In this document: in pieces, positions 1 through 9,459 of the stretch
Layout: each line of letters begins with the position of its first letter
How positions within the stretch are numbered: position 1 is the first letter of the stretch
NCBI RefSeq assembly: GCF_029094545.1
Contig: NZ_CP117836.1
Span: 62,001 to 126,000 of the forward strand
Direction of reading: 5' to 3'
Source: Alkalihalophilus pseudofirmus
GTDB taxonomy: Bacteria > Bacillota > Bacilli > Bacillales > Bacillaceae_D
DNA: 64,000 nucleotides
Translations under genes and position numbers: made by a program
Notes under the pieces: generated by a model
Databases searched by the model: none
The model's input: only the letters and a program-made list of their open reading frames with translations
What the model was told of the DNA's origin: nothing

Positions 1-132
1 TAAATAGTATCGTTGTACTGCGCAGCAATCAATAACTAATCAATTTTATCACAATAGCATCCGCTTGCTTGGATTCTTCCATTACCTAACTTATGATATG
101 GTTCACCGTAGTTATTTAAGAGGCAAAAAAAA

Positions 133-160
133 GCCATTGAGACTACCCCTTCTCAATGCC
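133..160 (-). terminator. Rho-independent terminator of the 143-976 gene
   Basis: Inverted repeat CATTGAGA / TCTCAATG overlapping the stop codon of the minus-strand gene. On the minus strand it is followed by a T-run (read as AAAAAAAA on the plus strand at about 125-132). The plus strand also has TTTTTT after the hairpin, so it may work in both directions. Confidence 0.65.
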
Positions 161-976
161 TTTTTTATTTATTTTTAGGTTATCAACAATCGGCTTGTAT
201 ATATCACCTGATAAACTTGTTATAAGAAGGTGCTTAGCTTCAATTTGATAATTGTTATTTTGCCCACTGTATGCAGAAATTACTTTGTCTAACTCTTTTT
301 CTTCATGAATAAAATCATTAAGGTCTAACACCCTATTGTGATGTTTATTACTGTATCTTTTATATCTTATTATATTTGATTTTTCCTCATTCTCAATGAA
401 TGGTTTTATGACATTATTACTAATTGCTTTTATTGAAGGATTCGAACATATAAGATCCAATATATTATTCATGGGTTTGATATTAGTTTCAGGAATCTTA
501 ACATGCGCTGGTGCCTTTTGGGGAATTGCACTCTTAACTTTCATTGCATCAGAGTAAGTCCAGCTATTTTTAGCAGATGCAGCAGGAGTTATGAAATTGT
601 AGAAACAATATAAGGGTATTGCACGGTCCTTAATTGACCTACTAATTAAACGATCAATTTGTCTTGAAGTACTAGAACCTACATATCTATTAATTCCATG
701 ATAATCCCCTTTACTTGATAACTTTTTAGCCTGCAATCGAAGGATGATAGCTTTTTTGGTTCTTCTATCCAAAAGCCACCATTCTATATCTGCTCCTGTT
801 TTACTTTCGTTTGGCGCATGCAAAATCATTGTGTCCGATGGGTTATTAACTTTAATCTGATAGATTATCTCATCAGTAATCGATTCTTCACTATACCTCC
901 CTTTATTTTTAATATAGTCCATTCTTTTTACTATATAATTCAAACAATAAGTCTTTACAATAGAACAAGTATCCAT
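143..976 (-). CDS. Hypothetical protein with a possible PD-(D/E)xK-like nuclease core
   Basis: 277 residues. The ATG at 976 follows a GGGGAAG ribosome site. Around residues 60-90 the protein reads KTGADIEWWLLD, a strand, then LRLQAKKL. This is an acidic residue followed about 20 residues later by a Q-x-K, the layout of PD-(D/E)xK nuclease folds. I recall a DUF6615-type family with a TGADxEWW motif, but that assignment is from memory and unverified. The second half is polar and has no motif I recognise. There is no signal peptide or membrane segment. It stands alone with its own terminator, next to a GIY-YIG-like gene and a candidate ATPase system, so a role in DNA defence or element maintenance is plausible but only inferred. 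Confidence 0.6.
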   Translation of the reverse strand: MDTCSIVKTYCLNYIVKRMDYIKNKGRYSEESITDEIIYQIKVNNPSDTMILHAPNESKTGADIEWWLLDRRTKKAIILRLQAKKLSSKGDYHGINRYVGSSTSRQIDRLISRSIKDRAIPLYCFYNFITPAASAKNSWTYSDAMKVKSAIPQKAPAHVKIPETNIKPMNNILDLICSNPSIKAISNNVIKPFIENEEKSNIIRYKRYSNKHHNRVLDLNDFIHEEKELDKVISAYSGQNNNYQIEAKHLLITSLSGDIYKPIVDNLKINKKGIEKG

Positions 977-1139
977 ACTTCTTCCCCACTAATCTATTTC
1001 AATTTTCTATTAAGTATAGAATATTAATTACTATCCATTAAGTTAATAAGCAAGAGAAATAAAAAATTGATAATACTATTCACTTTTCCCTTAATATTTA
1101 ATAAAGAGGCCTTATTCAAGCCAGATTTTATTAGATTAT

Positions 1140-1871
1140 TTATTTCTGTATATAAACTTGTTTATTATGCAGAAGGTTTGATCTGCTAGAGTAATTCTCG
1201 ATATTTACAACTATGTCATATTTAGCGTTATTTCTGCTACGATGGGTTCTATTTAAATCAGGCTTTAGATTAAATATTAGGCCTGCCTCTAAATTGTCTA
1301 ATAAATTAAGAGCATCTTCGTATGGCTGGATGAATTCTAATGGCATATATTCTTTATCATTATCTATAAATGTTACTGTTCCGAAATATATGTGTTTCAT
1401 CATTCCATCATATATTGGATCATGTAGTTTAAGAGCAGCACTATGCCCTCCTGTAAACCTGTGGTTTTTTGAGGAGGTTTTTCCAATATACACAACTTTT
1501 TCATCATATCCCTCTCCAACTGTAATTATATAAATAGGATAACAAGCTGGTGGAATTAGAGTGAGTTGAGACTTTATTTCTCTTATAATTTCTTTATCAA
1601 CATCGCGGAACTTATCATAATTTTCTATATCTAGTTCCTCTCTATACTGCTCTGTTATAATGTGTAAGGCTTTGTCAACATACTCTTTAAGTGCGTTCCA
1701 TGTCACGTCTAAACTTTGAGCTGTCATATCAAGTACCTTATGTAGCGGAAAGCAAACGTCTATTCCAATGAAACACTCTAGTTCTATACTTATATCATCT
1801 CGACGAAATCTATCTAATATTGGTAAGTAACCAGTCCTAAGATAGTAATCTAACGAATAGTGAATACTCAT
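1140..1871 (-). CDS. GIY-YIG-like domain protein
   Basis: About 243 residues. The start is taken as the ATG at 1871, five to six bases after GAGGT; an upstream in-frame alternative start lies at 1883 without a better site. The first half is alpha-helical and charged. The second half has YPIYIITVG, then VVYIGKT and an H-R-F-T-G-G-H stretch, which resembles the GIY-YIG nuclease fold (Y...YIGKT...R...H), and a later E in LEAGLIFNLKPDLN that could be the metal-binding glutamate. GIY-YIG domains occur in homing, restriction and repair nucleases. No partner methylase or intron is seen, so the function is unknown. Minus-strand orientation matches its neighbours. Confidence 0.55.
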   Translation of the reverse strand: MSIHYSLDYYLRTGYLPILDRFRRDDISIELECFIGIDVCFPLHKVLDMTAQSLDVTWNALKEYVDKALHIITEQYREELDIENYDKFRDVDKEIIREIKSQLTLIPPACYPIYIITVGEGYDEKVVYIGKTSSKNHRFTGGHSAALKLHDPIYDGMMKHIYFGTVTFIDNDKEYMPLEFIQPYEDALNLLDNLEAGLIFNLKPDLNRTHRSRNNAKYDIVVNIENYSSRSNLLHNKQVYIQK

Positions 1872-2274
1872 CTTTAACCTCACATGTTATAGTCCTAATA
1901 AAGCATAATACCACCGATTAGCATAATAACTTAGACTTTCGACAAACTTATGTAAATTCCTTCCTTATTTTTAAAAAATAAAACCTCTCATAATAAAATC
2001 CTCTCATTGATGTAGTCTTTAATTAGTTTTACTTATAGCACTATTTATATATTTGATCTGCCTTATTGCACTATTAACAACTAAAAATAATGTCTTTCCC
2101 CCTAATAAACGAGTACTTTTAAAAATGATCACCTAGATATTTAAGTGAAAAAAATGAGCATTGAGAACGATTCGTTCCCAATACTCTTTAAAGTTAAATT
2201 CAATTTTCTTTGATGCCCCTACCGCATCTCTTAGATTGATCTCTTAAAACCACTTAGAAACAAGAGTACTTTAT
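1872..2274. other. Intergenic, AT-rich
   Basis: No ORF with a credible start. It holds the terminator at 2156-2186 for the downstream-reading minus-strand operon. Nothing else recognised. Confidence 0.5.
2156..2186 (-). terminator. Terminator of the DUF6414-like/AAA+ operon
   Basis: Arms GAGCATTGAGAACG and CGTTCCCAATACTC pair with G-U and one mismatch. On the minus strand the hairpin is followed by TTTTTTT (plus-strand AAAAAAA at about 2148-2154). Confidence 0.7.
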
Positions 2275-3420
2275 TCACTGTTCTATGTCATCTATAAGTT
2301 CTTTGACCAATAACGAGTTAATTAAATCTCCAACGAAATTCTTAATCCGCCTGTAATTTGGCGATTGCTTCATAAATGTATCTACATTACTCAATATATA
2401 ATCTATCAATCTCGCCTTAACGACAATATCTTTTTCAGAGTCATCTAATTCCTCTAAAATATTATCATAAATAAGTTTTATAATCTTAATTACACTTTCT
2501 TTTTTCAGCTCATCAAATTCAATATGCTTGTTAAACCTAAAATAAAGTGGATCACCTATAGTTCTTCTTATGGTTGTTAGATCACTATAGTTAGATGTAC
2601 ATATTATAATTGCATCTTCTAAATTTACGTTGTAATTTCTATCTCTAAACACACCTTCATCAAACATCTGGTAGAAAGCAGAATACACTGTATCAAATGT
2701 TTTATCGAATTCGTCCAATAAAATAACATTTGATTCCCGCTCCAATAAATCTAGAGCAAAGCTTTTCGCATTATGTTCTTCACCAAATAAATAGTCTAGA
2801 GATTTGCTATTTTGAAACATAGACATTTGTACCCTAAAAATTTTATTTCCACCTAAAACCTCACTGAAGTACTTTGCTGATTCAGTTTTTCCCACCCCAG
2901 AAGGACCAAAAAACATCAAGACTAAAGGTTCCCCTTTATTGCGTTTCTTATATATAGTATATAAAACATTCAACATCTCTTCCTTAACTTTTTCTTGACC
3001 AATAACGGTTCCGGAATAATTTTGATAAATATTTAATAAAGATTCCTTTGTAATCATAGGATATGTATGTTGAATAATTTCCAAATTATACTCGCTATTA
3101 TTTTTAGCCATTATTTTAATTTTCTTTTCAATTGTTTCCGTAGGGTTTTGTATAAAAATATGTTTTATATCAAAATGATACACAAAAGTTGTTAACATAT
3201 GGTTAATGAGTTTTTCACCAGTTTCAGACAAGGAAGAGAAATCTGTCGAGTCTATAATAATCGATTCATAATAATCTTTTAAACCAACTTTAGTACTACC
3301 ATCTTCATCTTTTTTTCTGGATTCAAGAATCTCATAAAGACTAAGAACATTTTCATTATGTGCTTTTATAATCTCTTCAAACCTACTATTGGGGCCTTTA
3401 AAAATTAGTATATTTCTCAT
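2275..3420 (-). CDS. Clp/HSP100-type AAA+ ATPase
   Basis: 381 residues. Walker A GPSGVGKT at about 172-179, Walker B VILLDEF at about 232-238, sensor-1 asparagine in CTSN at about 277. The core resembles the second AAA module of ClpA/ClpB (GQEKVKEEML before Walker A, MFDEGVFRD after Walker B). The first 135 residues are not the usual Clp N-domain and I do not recognise them. There is a single AAA module and no ClpP-binding loop was recognised. Its ATG abuts the TGA of the upstream gene (TGAATG), so the two are almost certainly translated together. Likely role: ATP-driven remodelling of a partner, presumably connected with the upstream DUF-type protein. The function is unproven; the setting suggests defence. 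Confidence 0.8.
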   Translation of the reverse strand: MRNILIFKGPNSRFEEIIKAHNENVLSLYEILESRKKDEDGSTKVGLKDYYESIIIDSTDFSSLSETGEKLINHMLTTFVYHFDIKHIFIQNPTETIEKKIKIMAKNNSEYNLEIIQHTYPMITKESLLNIYQNYSGTVIGQEKVKEEMLNVLYTIYKKRNKGEPLVLMFFGPSGVGKTESAKYFSEVLGGNKIFRVQMSMFQNSKSLDYLFGEEHNAKSFALDLLERESNVILLDEFDKTFDTVYSAFYQMFDEGVFRDRNYNVNLEDAIIICTSNYSDLTTIRRTIGDPLYFRFNKHIEFDELKKESVIKIIKLIYDNILEELDDSEKDIVVKARLIDYILSNVDTFMKQSPNYRRIKNFVGDLINSLLVKELIDDIEQ

Positions 3421-4209
3421 TCACTCTACCCCAGCAAGTATAATATCATAAACATCAAGATTATTACTTGTATCAACTTTTTGCTTATCTTTTTGTTGAA
3501 ATTTTCTTTTTAAAGCTTCTAATTCATCTATATTAGCTTTAGAGTATATTTCCATTAGTTTTTTAAAGTTCAACAGATCTTTTTTTAATTTCCCTACCTT
3601 TATCCCATAAAAGACTAAGTTCATTTGATCTAAATCCGAAACAGAATAGTTATTTCTGAATACAGCATTATTAAACCGGGTAATAACTTCCTGTCCATCA
3701 TTATTTATAGCAAGTAATTCATAGTATCCTTTTCCTATTTTCAGCGCATCTTGCATTTTACTAATATTCATATTAATTCCGTCCCCTAAATCTACATTTC
3801 CTTCTGTAAATAATAAATAAGGGGATATTCTTTGAAAATAAGCTATTGAATCCTCAACAATTTTTACTTCATAGCCCTCTAGTCTTTCAATTTCCTTCTC
3901 TTTTCTTCTTTGTCTATTTACAGTTTGTATAAAATCAGTCAATATTGTATTAGATATACTTGATTGAACTAAGTTCGTTTTTTCTCTAAATATACTTCCA
4001 TCAAGTCCTACTTTTCCATCTACATCAACTAATAATGTATCTAGTAATCTCCTAATCCCCTGTCCCGCTTTTACACCTGCTCCTGCTTCTCCTTGAAAAT
4101 TACCACCGGTTCTCTTTTCTTTAACTGTTTCTTCTATTAAGTTCCCTCCATTTTTTATCGAAATGAAATCGAGTGCAGACCCTTCATCAAAATAAACTAC
4201 TTTTAACAA
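3421..4209 (-). CDS. DUF6414-like protein, partner of the AAA+ ATPase
   Basis: 262 residues starting from TTG at 4209 after AAGGTGGG. The N-terminus (VVYFDEGSALDFISIKNGG) has the look of proteins I recall as DUF6414: a short strand, an acidic residue, then a xNGG turn. A glycine-rich stretch (GEAGAGVKAGQG) follows at about 40-52. The rest is predicted mixed alpha/beta with a lysine-rich C-terminal helix. No transmembrane segment or enzymatic motif is seen. It ends exactly where the ATPase begins, which points to a two-component system in which this protein is the sensor or effector and the ATPase acts on it. The family assignment is from memory and the function unknown. Confidence 0.55.
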   Translation of the reverse strand: MLKVVYFDEGSALDFISIKNGGNLIEETVKEKRTGGNFQGEAGAGVKAGQGIRRLLDTLLVDVDGKVGLDGSIFREKTNLVQSSISNTILTDFIQTVNRQRRKEKEIERLEGYEVKIVEDSIAYFQRISPYLLFTEGNVDLGDGINMNISKMQDALKIGKGYYELLAINNDGQEVITRFNNAVFRNNYSVSDLDQMNLVFYGIKVGKLKKDLLNFKKLMEIYSKANIDELEALKRKFQQKDKQKVDTSNNLDVYDIILAGVE

Positions 4210-4958
4210 TTTAATCCCACCTTTTTTTATAACCCCTTATTAAAATAGAACATCTCATCAGAGGTAATTTATATTCTATATGACACATAAAAACATAAAA
4301 AATGTCAGATATCGTTAAAAGAACCTCTAACTAAACTTCCAAAATTACTTACAATTGCTAGTAACTCCTATTATACACTTTTTAAATCAGTGGTAGACAG
4401 TCTGTCATTCTTTGGTATACCTTTTGTCATTTGGTGGTAAATACTATGTTAGAGGTGGTACATTTAAATGGCTGTAATCAATGTGCATTGTATTATGTTA
4501 AATATGAATTGTTTCTAACCTATAAAAATGCTCACAAAGTAGCCTTTGAGCAGTTTTTTTGAGAAATGTATATGACGAATCTTAGAACCTTTCTCCTTAC
4601 TTTAGGCACCGATATCGCTAGGCGTATTCTTGATACTCAGACATATAACGAAAAAATTTTCACATCACATCACCTAAGAACTGTTTAAACAATTGATAAA
4701 CCTCTTCTGGCCTTGTGATCTTCCGCACTTCGAAAAAAAGAAGATCCCTCATTAGCTTCACACCCTCACTACTTCGACAAGTGGAATGGTAACTGTTCGG
4801 CGTAATCATACTTTATCATTTTCCATTTCACCTTAAATTAAAATAGCCCCAACTCCTTATTAATGGATTTAGGGCTTTGTATGAAACATCAATCTTTCAT
4901 TTTTGTAAATTATGCTTATCTTCTATATTCCGAGTCGTTTTATAGTGGCTTTCATGCT
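4210..4958. other. Intergenic region without a convincing gene
   Basis: 749 bases with frequent stops in all frames. It carries a short hairpin, TGCTCA / TGAGCA, followed by TTTTTTT at 4529-4560 (plus-strand terminator with no obvious gene ending there) and an inverted AGCCC / GGGCT pair at about 4846-4876. Probably remnants of lost genes. Confidence 0.45.
4529..4560 (+). terminator. Orphan terminator-like hairpin
   Basis: TGCTCA at 4529-4534 and TGAGCA at 4547-4552 followed by seven T. No intact plus-strand gene precedes it, which suggests that the gene it served has decayed. Confidence 0.45.
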
Positions 4959-5798
4959 TTACTTGAATATTTTTTGGTGTTCATAGCAATAGACTTTACC
5001 TTCAAACTTTTTATTGTTTAAACAAAAGGACTTTACTTTCTCAGAAACAACTTTTTTACAAGTCACACATTGAGACTGTTTTCTTGGATCCTTTTCTGTT
5101 TTCTCATCTTTAAAGGATTGCTCATGATGTTGCCTAAGCTTAGGATCGGTAATATTTGCATTGAAAAATGTATCATAAATCGTTCCAATATCCGATTCAC
5201 TAAGTAATGGTTCTTTGTGTTCCAACTTCAAGACTGATACTTTTCTTTGTATAAATTCAGACAACTCAATATCATACACAATGAGCTCATCAGATGCTAT
5301 TTTACGATACTCTAAATCAACCTTAAACGTGCATCGCTTTGTAAAAGACACCATAGATACAAAATGTTCATGATACTTTTTGTCAATGGCAGCTTTAAGC
5401 GCTTGGATATGTCCGTAATTCTGTAAAAAAGGGTTCATCATTTTAAACTTCCCGTTAACTAACCATGTTTTTCTCCCTTTGCCACCGTAGATCGTTCCTT
5501 GATAGTTTTTGGTTTCAATGACGATCATTCCGTAGGGTGTGATAACTACATGGTCCACCTGGGAGTACCCGGATTTCGCTTTGGGATTTTCGACAAGTAG
5601 ATCACTAAGAAACCGGAAATCCTTTGGCAACTGATACAGTTGAATATCAATCTTGTACTCTCCTAATTCTCCTTTTCTTTTTGATATTTGTTCATTATTT
5701 CTCTTTGGTTTTGAAGCTGGTGCTTCTTTTTTCGAATGCTTTTCTTTGGTTTGTATTGGATCTTTACCCCTCTTTAACAAACTAAAAAATCTAAACAT
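4959..5798 (-). CDS. NERD-domain nuclease-related protein with C-terminal zinc-ribbon-like motif
   Basis: 279 residues. The ATG at 5798 follows AAAGGGG. Residues 1-40 are a basic, low-complexity linker. The NERD domain follows: GELGEYKI, then SQVDHVVITPYGMIVIETKNYQGTI with the D...E-x-K triad of the PD-(D/E)xK superfamily, then WLVNGKFKMMNPFLQNYGH. The C-terminus has C-x-x-C (QCVTCKK) followed by single Cys residues and a final CYEHQK, compatible with a zinc-binding knuckle. NERD proteins are common on Bacillus plasmids and in DNA-processing contexts. It is monocistronic. The nuclease activity is inferred from the motif. Confidence 0.85.
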   Translation of the reverse strand: MFRFFSLLKRGKDPIQTKEKHSKKEAPASKPKRNNEQISKRKGELGEYKIDIQLYQLPKDFRFLSDLLVENPKAKSGYSQVDHVVITPYGMIVIETKNYQGTIYGGKGRKTWLVNGKFKMMNPFLQNYGHIQALKAAIDKKYHEHFVSMVSFTKRCTFKVDLEYRKIASDELIVYDIELSEFIQRKVSVLKLEHKEPLLSESDIGTIYDTFFNANITDPKLRQHHEQSFKDEKTEKDPRKQSQCVTCKKVVSEKVKSFCLNNKKFEGKVYCYEHQKIFK

Positions 5799-6317
5799 AG
5801 TTATCCCCTTTAAGCATTAGCATAATTTGTCTATAATTATATCTAACCTTCTACCAACCTACCATTATTAGTTATGATTTCAAACCTATTCAAAGGATAG
5901 AGTAGAGTTTTTGTTATCTCTATTAAACGCTCGATATATGTATGTCTTAAAGAGTGGATGCACTATCTCTTACGGAATCTACCATATATACAAACGGATT
6001 GCTTAATCACATTCATAGAATAAAGGCCAGCCTTTTTTAATAGCGGATTGAAAAGGCTTTTTTGTCTTGGTCAATTTTAATCCTTCTTTCTGTTCATGAA
6101 GATAACAAGCTCTAATTCTATTTTTTTATTATTTTTTCATTAAAAAAACGCAAAAAAGAAGCCCCTCCAAGGAAATTTCGGCTAAAATCTCCTCGGATGG
6201 ACTTTTTGAAGGCGACACGCTAAAAAAGAAAAGTCCATCCCAGGAGATTTCTCTCCACAGGACTCTTCGACATATTACGGGTGGTGACAAGCACCTACCA
6301 CAGAATTTTAGTTTTTA
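5799..6317. other. Intergenic region with a long hairpin
   Basis: No gene seen. Contains the near-perfect 22-base inverted repeat at 6185-6250 that ends the surface-protein gene and a weaker AAGGC-rich inverted repeat near 6025-6062. Confidence 0.5.
6185..6250 (-). terminator. Strong terminator of the surface-layer-like gene
   Basis: Arms 6185-6206 and 6229-6250 are complementary at 21 of 22 positions with a 22-base loop. On the minus strand it lies about 70 bases beyond the stop of the surface-protein gene. Long stable hairpins like this are usual after highly expressed surface-layer genes. Confidence 0.65.
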
Positions 6318-8540
6318 TTATTCAACAACACGTACATTGAATGATAGTGTACCGCCTTGTGGACGAAGTACAGTTACTACAAAAGAACCGCCAGCATCAA
6401 CATCTGTGATACTAGTTACACGATCACCATCAGAATCTCTTAGCTGAGACACTGTGTTTTGAGTAAGCGCCACTTCCATATCAGCACCATACTGATCAAT
6501 TTGATCTAATTGATTTACAATATCACCAACATTAACTGTAGTTCCAAGAGCAGCTGCTGTAACTGCAATCGTATTATCGTTTACTCTGCTGAATGGAGCA
6601 GAAAGCTCATCTGAAGATGGAACCTCTAGTTGTGTAACGACTGCTCTTTCTCTAGAAACCGTGATTTCGCCAGTTTCAGTAAGACCGAAAGCAGAAACAA
6701 TGAAGTCAACATCCGCTACGTTAACATTCGTACCGTATGAAACTGTACCAGTTGAAACCGTACCAGCTGCTTCAGTAATATTATTTGAAGTGAAAGTGAA
6801 GTTAGGAAGCAGTACTCTATTTCCAGAGTTATCAACACCATATACTTCTAAATCAAAGTTTTCAAAACCAGCAACAGTTGCAGAAGTAGTTCCTGTTCCT
6901 AATGCAGTAGCCGCAGCAACATCTTCAAGAACTTCTAAATCACCAAGTTCAAGATCAGCAATATCTCCAGCTTCTAAAACGCGTGCCGAGTAGCGGAATG
7001 AGCTATTGGAAATCGCATCCCCATCATCATCAAGTAATGTGACCGTAATATTTGCTGTTCCACGATTTGCTCCTGCTACTAAGTCAAGATTATCACCATC
7101 ATTTTCAATGACACCTGAATTAGTACCAATAGTACCGATTCCAATTACAGAAGCATTACTACTTTGAATACGAATGCTGTAATCAGCAAGATCAAGGTCA
7201 TCATCCATGGCGCGACCATACTGATCACTGAATGTGAAATTAGTTTCATCTAAATCAGCAATACTTTCGCCAGCAAGAATGTTGCGTTCGAAACCATCAA
7301 TACCACTGATTGTAGTTGGTTCTGCATTAACACGAAGGTTGATAGAGCGCTGAGTAACCTGACCTTCTTGTGTAGTAGCAATCAAATTAATCGTTCTGTT
7401 ATTAGTTAATGCATTAACGCCTTCTGCATTTACCTCTAAATAAGTTTCGTTTGTAGTGAAATCACGTACAAAGTTAACATCTCCGTTTGTTAATCCTGTT
7501 GGTGCATTAGCAATAGAGAAGTTTACGCGATTAAGAACTGTTGGGTTTGTAATCGCATTGCCATCTTGATCTGTTGCTGTAAATGGTACACGGAATGTTT
7601 CACCAGCTACTGCAATATCAGGAGCACCCATTGAGAAATTAGTAACTTGAAGTTCTGCTGGTACTTGTAAAGTATAAGAAGCTAATTGACCAGTAGTCGC
7701 AGAAATCATATTAATTCTTGCAGTTCCTTGACCAAATGTTCCTGCTTCAAATGGAACGAAGATGTAATCTTCACCATCAACTTCTACATCCTCAAATGTG
7801 CCATCAAGGTCTACAACTGTAGTGTTAGAGCTATTAGCAACAAATGTATCCGTATTATTGTTAAGATCAGCAGCGCTTAGTGCATTACCATATTGGTCAA
7901 CTGCTGTGAAAATTAATCCGTAACCAGCTGTATCATCATTTGCGCGAGGCGCATCTTCTGTTGTTGCATTGTATAATCCTTCAATATCAAAGGTAGCAAC
8001 TCTAGATTCTGCTGAAACCGTAAGCGCTTTTGATGTGAACGTTCCTGTTGCCTCATGTAGTAATGAAACAGTGATAGTGCTATCAAGAGCAAAAGTGTTA
8101 GTACCAGTTCTTGTTACTGTAATCGTACCATCCGTAGCAGTAGCTGTTCCACGACTAGAAGTGGCTTGGACAGAAACATCATTAGTGATATCTTCATCAT
8201 ATTGATTTAATACTCTGTATCCTGCAGTAACTTCTGTAACAGCTTCATTATTATCAGCGATAGCTACATTCCCAGGAATAGAAATAGCTTCTACACGCTC
8301 ATTTTCTAATTCAAAGTCAAAAGTGATTTGACCATCAGTGTCATTTACAACTAGTGTGTAATCTCCACCAACAAATTTATTTGGCAATTCAAGTGTCACT
8401 GACTTGCGATCTTCACTTAAAATAGTGTCAGAGATGTTGACGTTAGCTCCACCATCACGTTGAAGTTGAACTGTTGCGTTTTCTGAAACGGCTTGGCTGA
8501 ATGTTGCTTGAATTGTAGAAGCGTTAATCGCACTTACATT
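6318..8540 (-). pseudogene. 5'-truncated S-layer/cell-surface Ig-like protein
   Basis: Open frame of about 740 residues that runs from position 8540 (an in-frame TAA lies at 8541-8543) to the stop at 6318. No start codon with a ribosome site fits the beginning; the first recognisable residues (VSAINASTIQATFSQ) look like the middle of a longer protein. The whole product is acidic, Thr/Asn/Ala rich and built of beta-sandwich segments with recurring DQYG(N/R)A motifs, as in Bacillus surface-layer and adhesin repeats. The signal peptide and SLH cell-wall anchor expected at the N-terminus are missing. The break at about 8541 adjoins a terminator and an integrase fragment, so a recombination event probably removed the 5' end. 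It may be silent or an ORF from an internal ATG at 8399. Confidence 0.75.
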
Positions 8541-8561
8541 TTACATCTTAGTCGATAAAAA

Positions 8562-8596
8562 AACCAAAACCCCAATCATACCAAGGGCTTTGGGTT
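8562..8596. terminator. Terminator-like hairpin at a junction
   Basis: AACC-AAAACCC pairs with GGG-TTTGGGTT; flanked by A-rich sequence on the left and TTGTTGTTT on the right. It lies between the truncated surface gene and the integrase fragment. Confidence 0.5.
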
Positions 8597-8601
8597 GTTG
8601 T

Positions 8602-8748
8602 TTAAATGTATGTATTCAGGTTAACCCGCTAGTTATGACACAACTCGGGCATTCGTCACCAGAAACGTCCCTTCTCTATATCAATACGAGTTTAGAGAAA
8701 GCGAAGAAGGCCGCAGAAGAATTGGGGAAAAGGAGAAAAAGAGAATAA
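8602..8748 (+). pseudogene. C-terminal fragment of a tyrosine recombinase
   Basis: The frame reads VNPLVMTQLGHSSPETSLLY and then a lysine-rich tail ending at the TAA at 8746-8748. LGHSS (active-site His) and the Tyr in LLYIN are the last two catalytic elements of phage/plasmid integrases. Everything before them is absent: the frame closes within about 30 codons upstream and no start is present. It is a remnant of an integrase different from the intact one at 59072-60283. Confidence 0.8.
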
Positions 8749-8916
8749 TGTTCCCCTCTCCTATCCTGTTAGAAGTTTTGTAAACAGTAAGTCTGTAATA
8801 AAAGCAAAATAAATAGTAGAAGCTCAAAAATTTATGCTTCTACTATTTATCATTACCTGATCAAAAATAAAATATACTGTTATTATTATATTACCTTTTT
8901 TGATTGGAGCTAAAAT

Positions 8917-9126
8917 ATGTTAACAGTTATTTCTGCAACTATAATTCTCGGTATCTTAGTATTAATTAATGATAGCATTTACAGAAAGTTAAAATCTAAC
9001 GTACCTAATGAAAAGAAAAAGTATGAATTGAGAATTAAGCTAATTTATACACTAGCTACCGTTCAGGTAGTCATTGTTGCTGTCTTTTTCTTTGGAGTAA
9101 TCCCATTAGCCTTAAAATTACTGTAA
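8917..9126 (+). CDS. Small two-helix membrane protein
   Basis: 69 residues: a transmembrane helix at about 2-18, a charged cytoplasmic or external loop (KLKSNVPNEKKKYELR) and a second helix at about 43-67. The start ATG is preceded by TTGGAGC. Its 3' end overlaps the end of the convergent gene 9118-9309 by nine bases. Function unknown. Confidence 0.6.
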   Translation: MLTVISATIILGILVLINDSIYRKLKSNVPNEKKKYELRIKLIYTLATVQVVIVAVFFFGVIPLALKLL

Positions 9127-9309
9127 CCTAACAGTCGGCAGCAAAGATAAAAAGGGCTTGATATCAACAGGATCTTCTTTCGTTCCAACTTTTACTGTAA
9201 CCCCTAACCTTTTCTCTCCAGTGAATGGATTCGTTTCTGGTTGTGCATATGCCAATCCTACAATTTTGTATACTCCTGGCTTTTCAGATAAATAACGCTT
9301 TAACTCCAT
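9118..9309 (-). CDS. Small hypothetical protein
   Basis: 63 residues starting at ATG 9309 after GGAGAGAG. It contains GVYKIVGLAYAQPETNPFTGEKRLGVTVKVG, predicted beta strands, no cysteine and no membrane segment. Not recognised. The 3' end overlaps the convergent membrane-protein gene. Confidence 0.6.
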   Translation of the reverse strand: MELKRYLSEKPGVYKIVGLAYAQPETNPFTGEKRLGVTVKVGTKEDPVDIKPFLSLLPTVRLQ

Positions 9310-9367
9310 ATTATCTCTCTCCTTCTCCCTTTAGTTATAGTCAATTATTTTACTAGCTACAAAAAAA

Positions 9368-9393
9368 GCCAATACCCAATCAAGGGTATTGGC
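9368..9393 (-). terminator. Terminator of the 9460-9744 gene
   Basis: Perfect ten-base arms GCCAATACCC / GGGTATTGGC with a six-base loop, followed by seven T on the minus strand. Confidence 0.85.
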
Positions 9394-9459
9394 GGTGCTT
9401 CCGTCCGAAAGTTATATATTCACTTTAATTACTACTCAATAGTAACACAAAGTGTACGT

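Noticed and set aside
6661-8205. Plus-strand ORFs inside the surface-protein region
   Set aside because: They are antisense to a long frame with clear protein repeats and have no ribosome sites.
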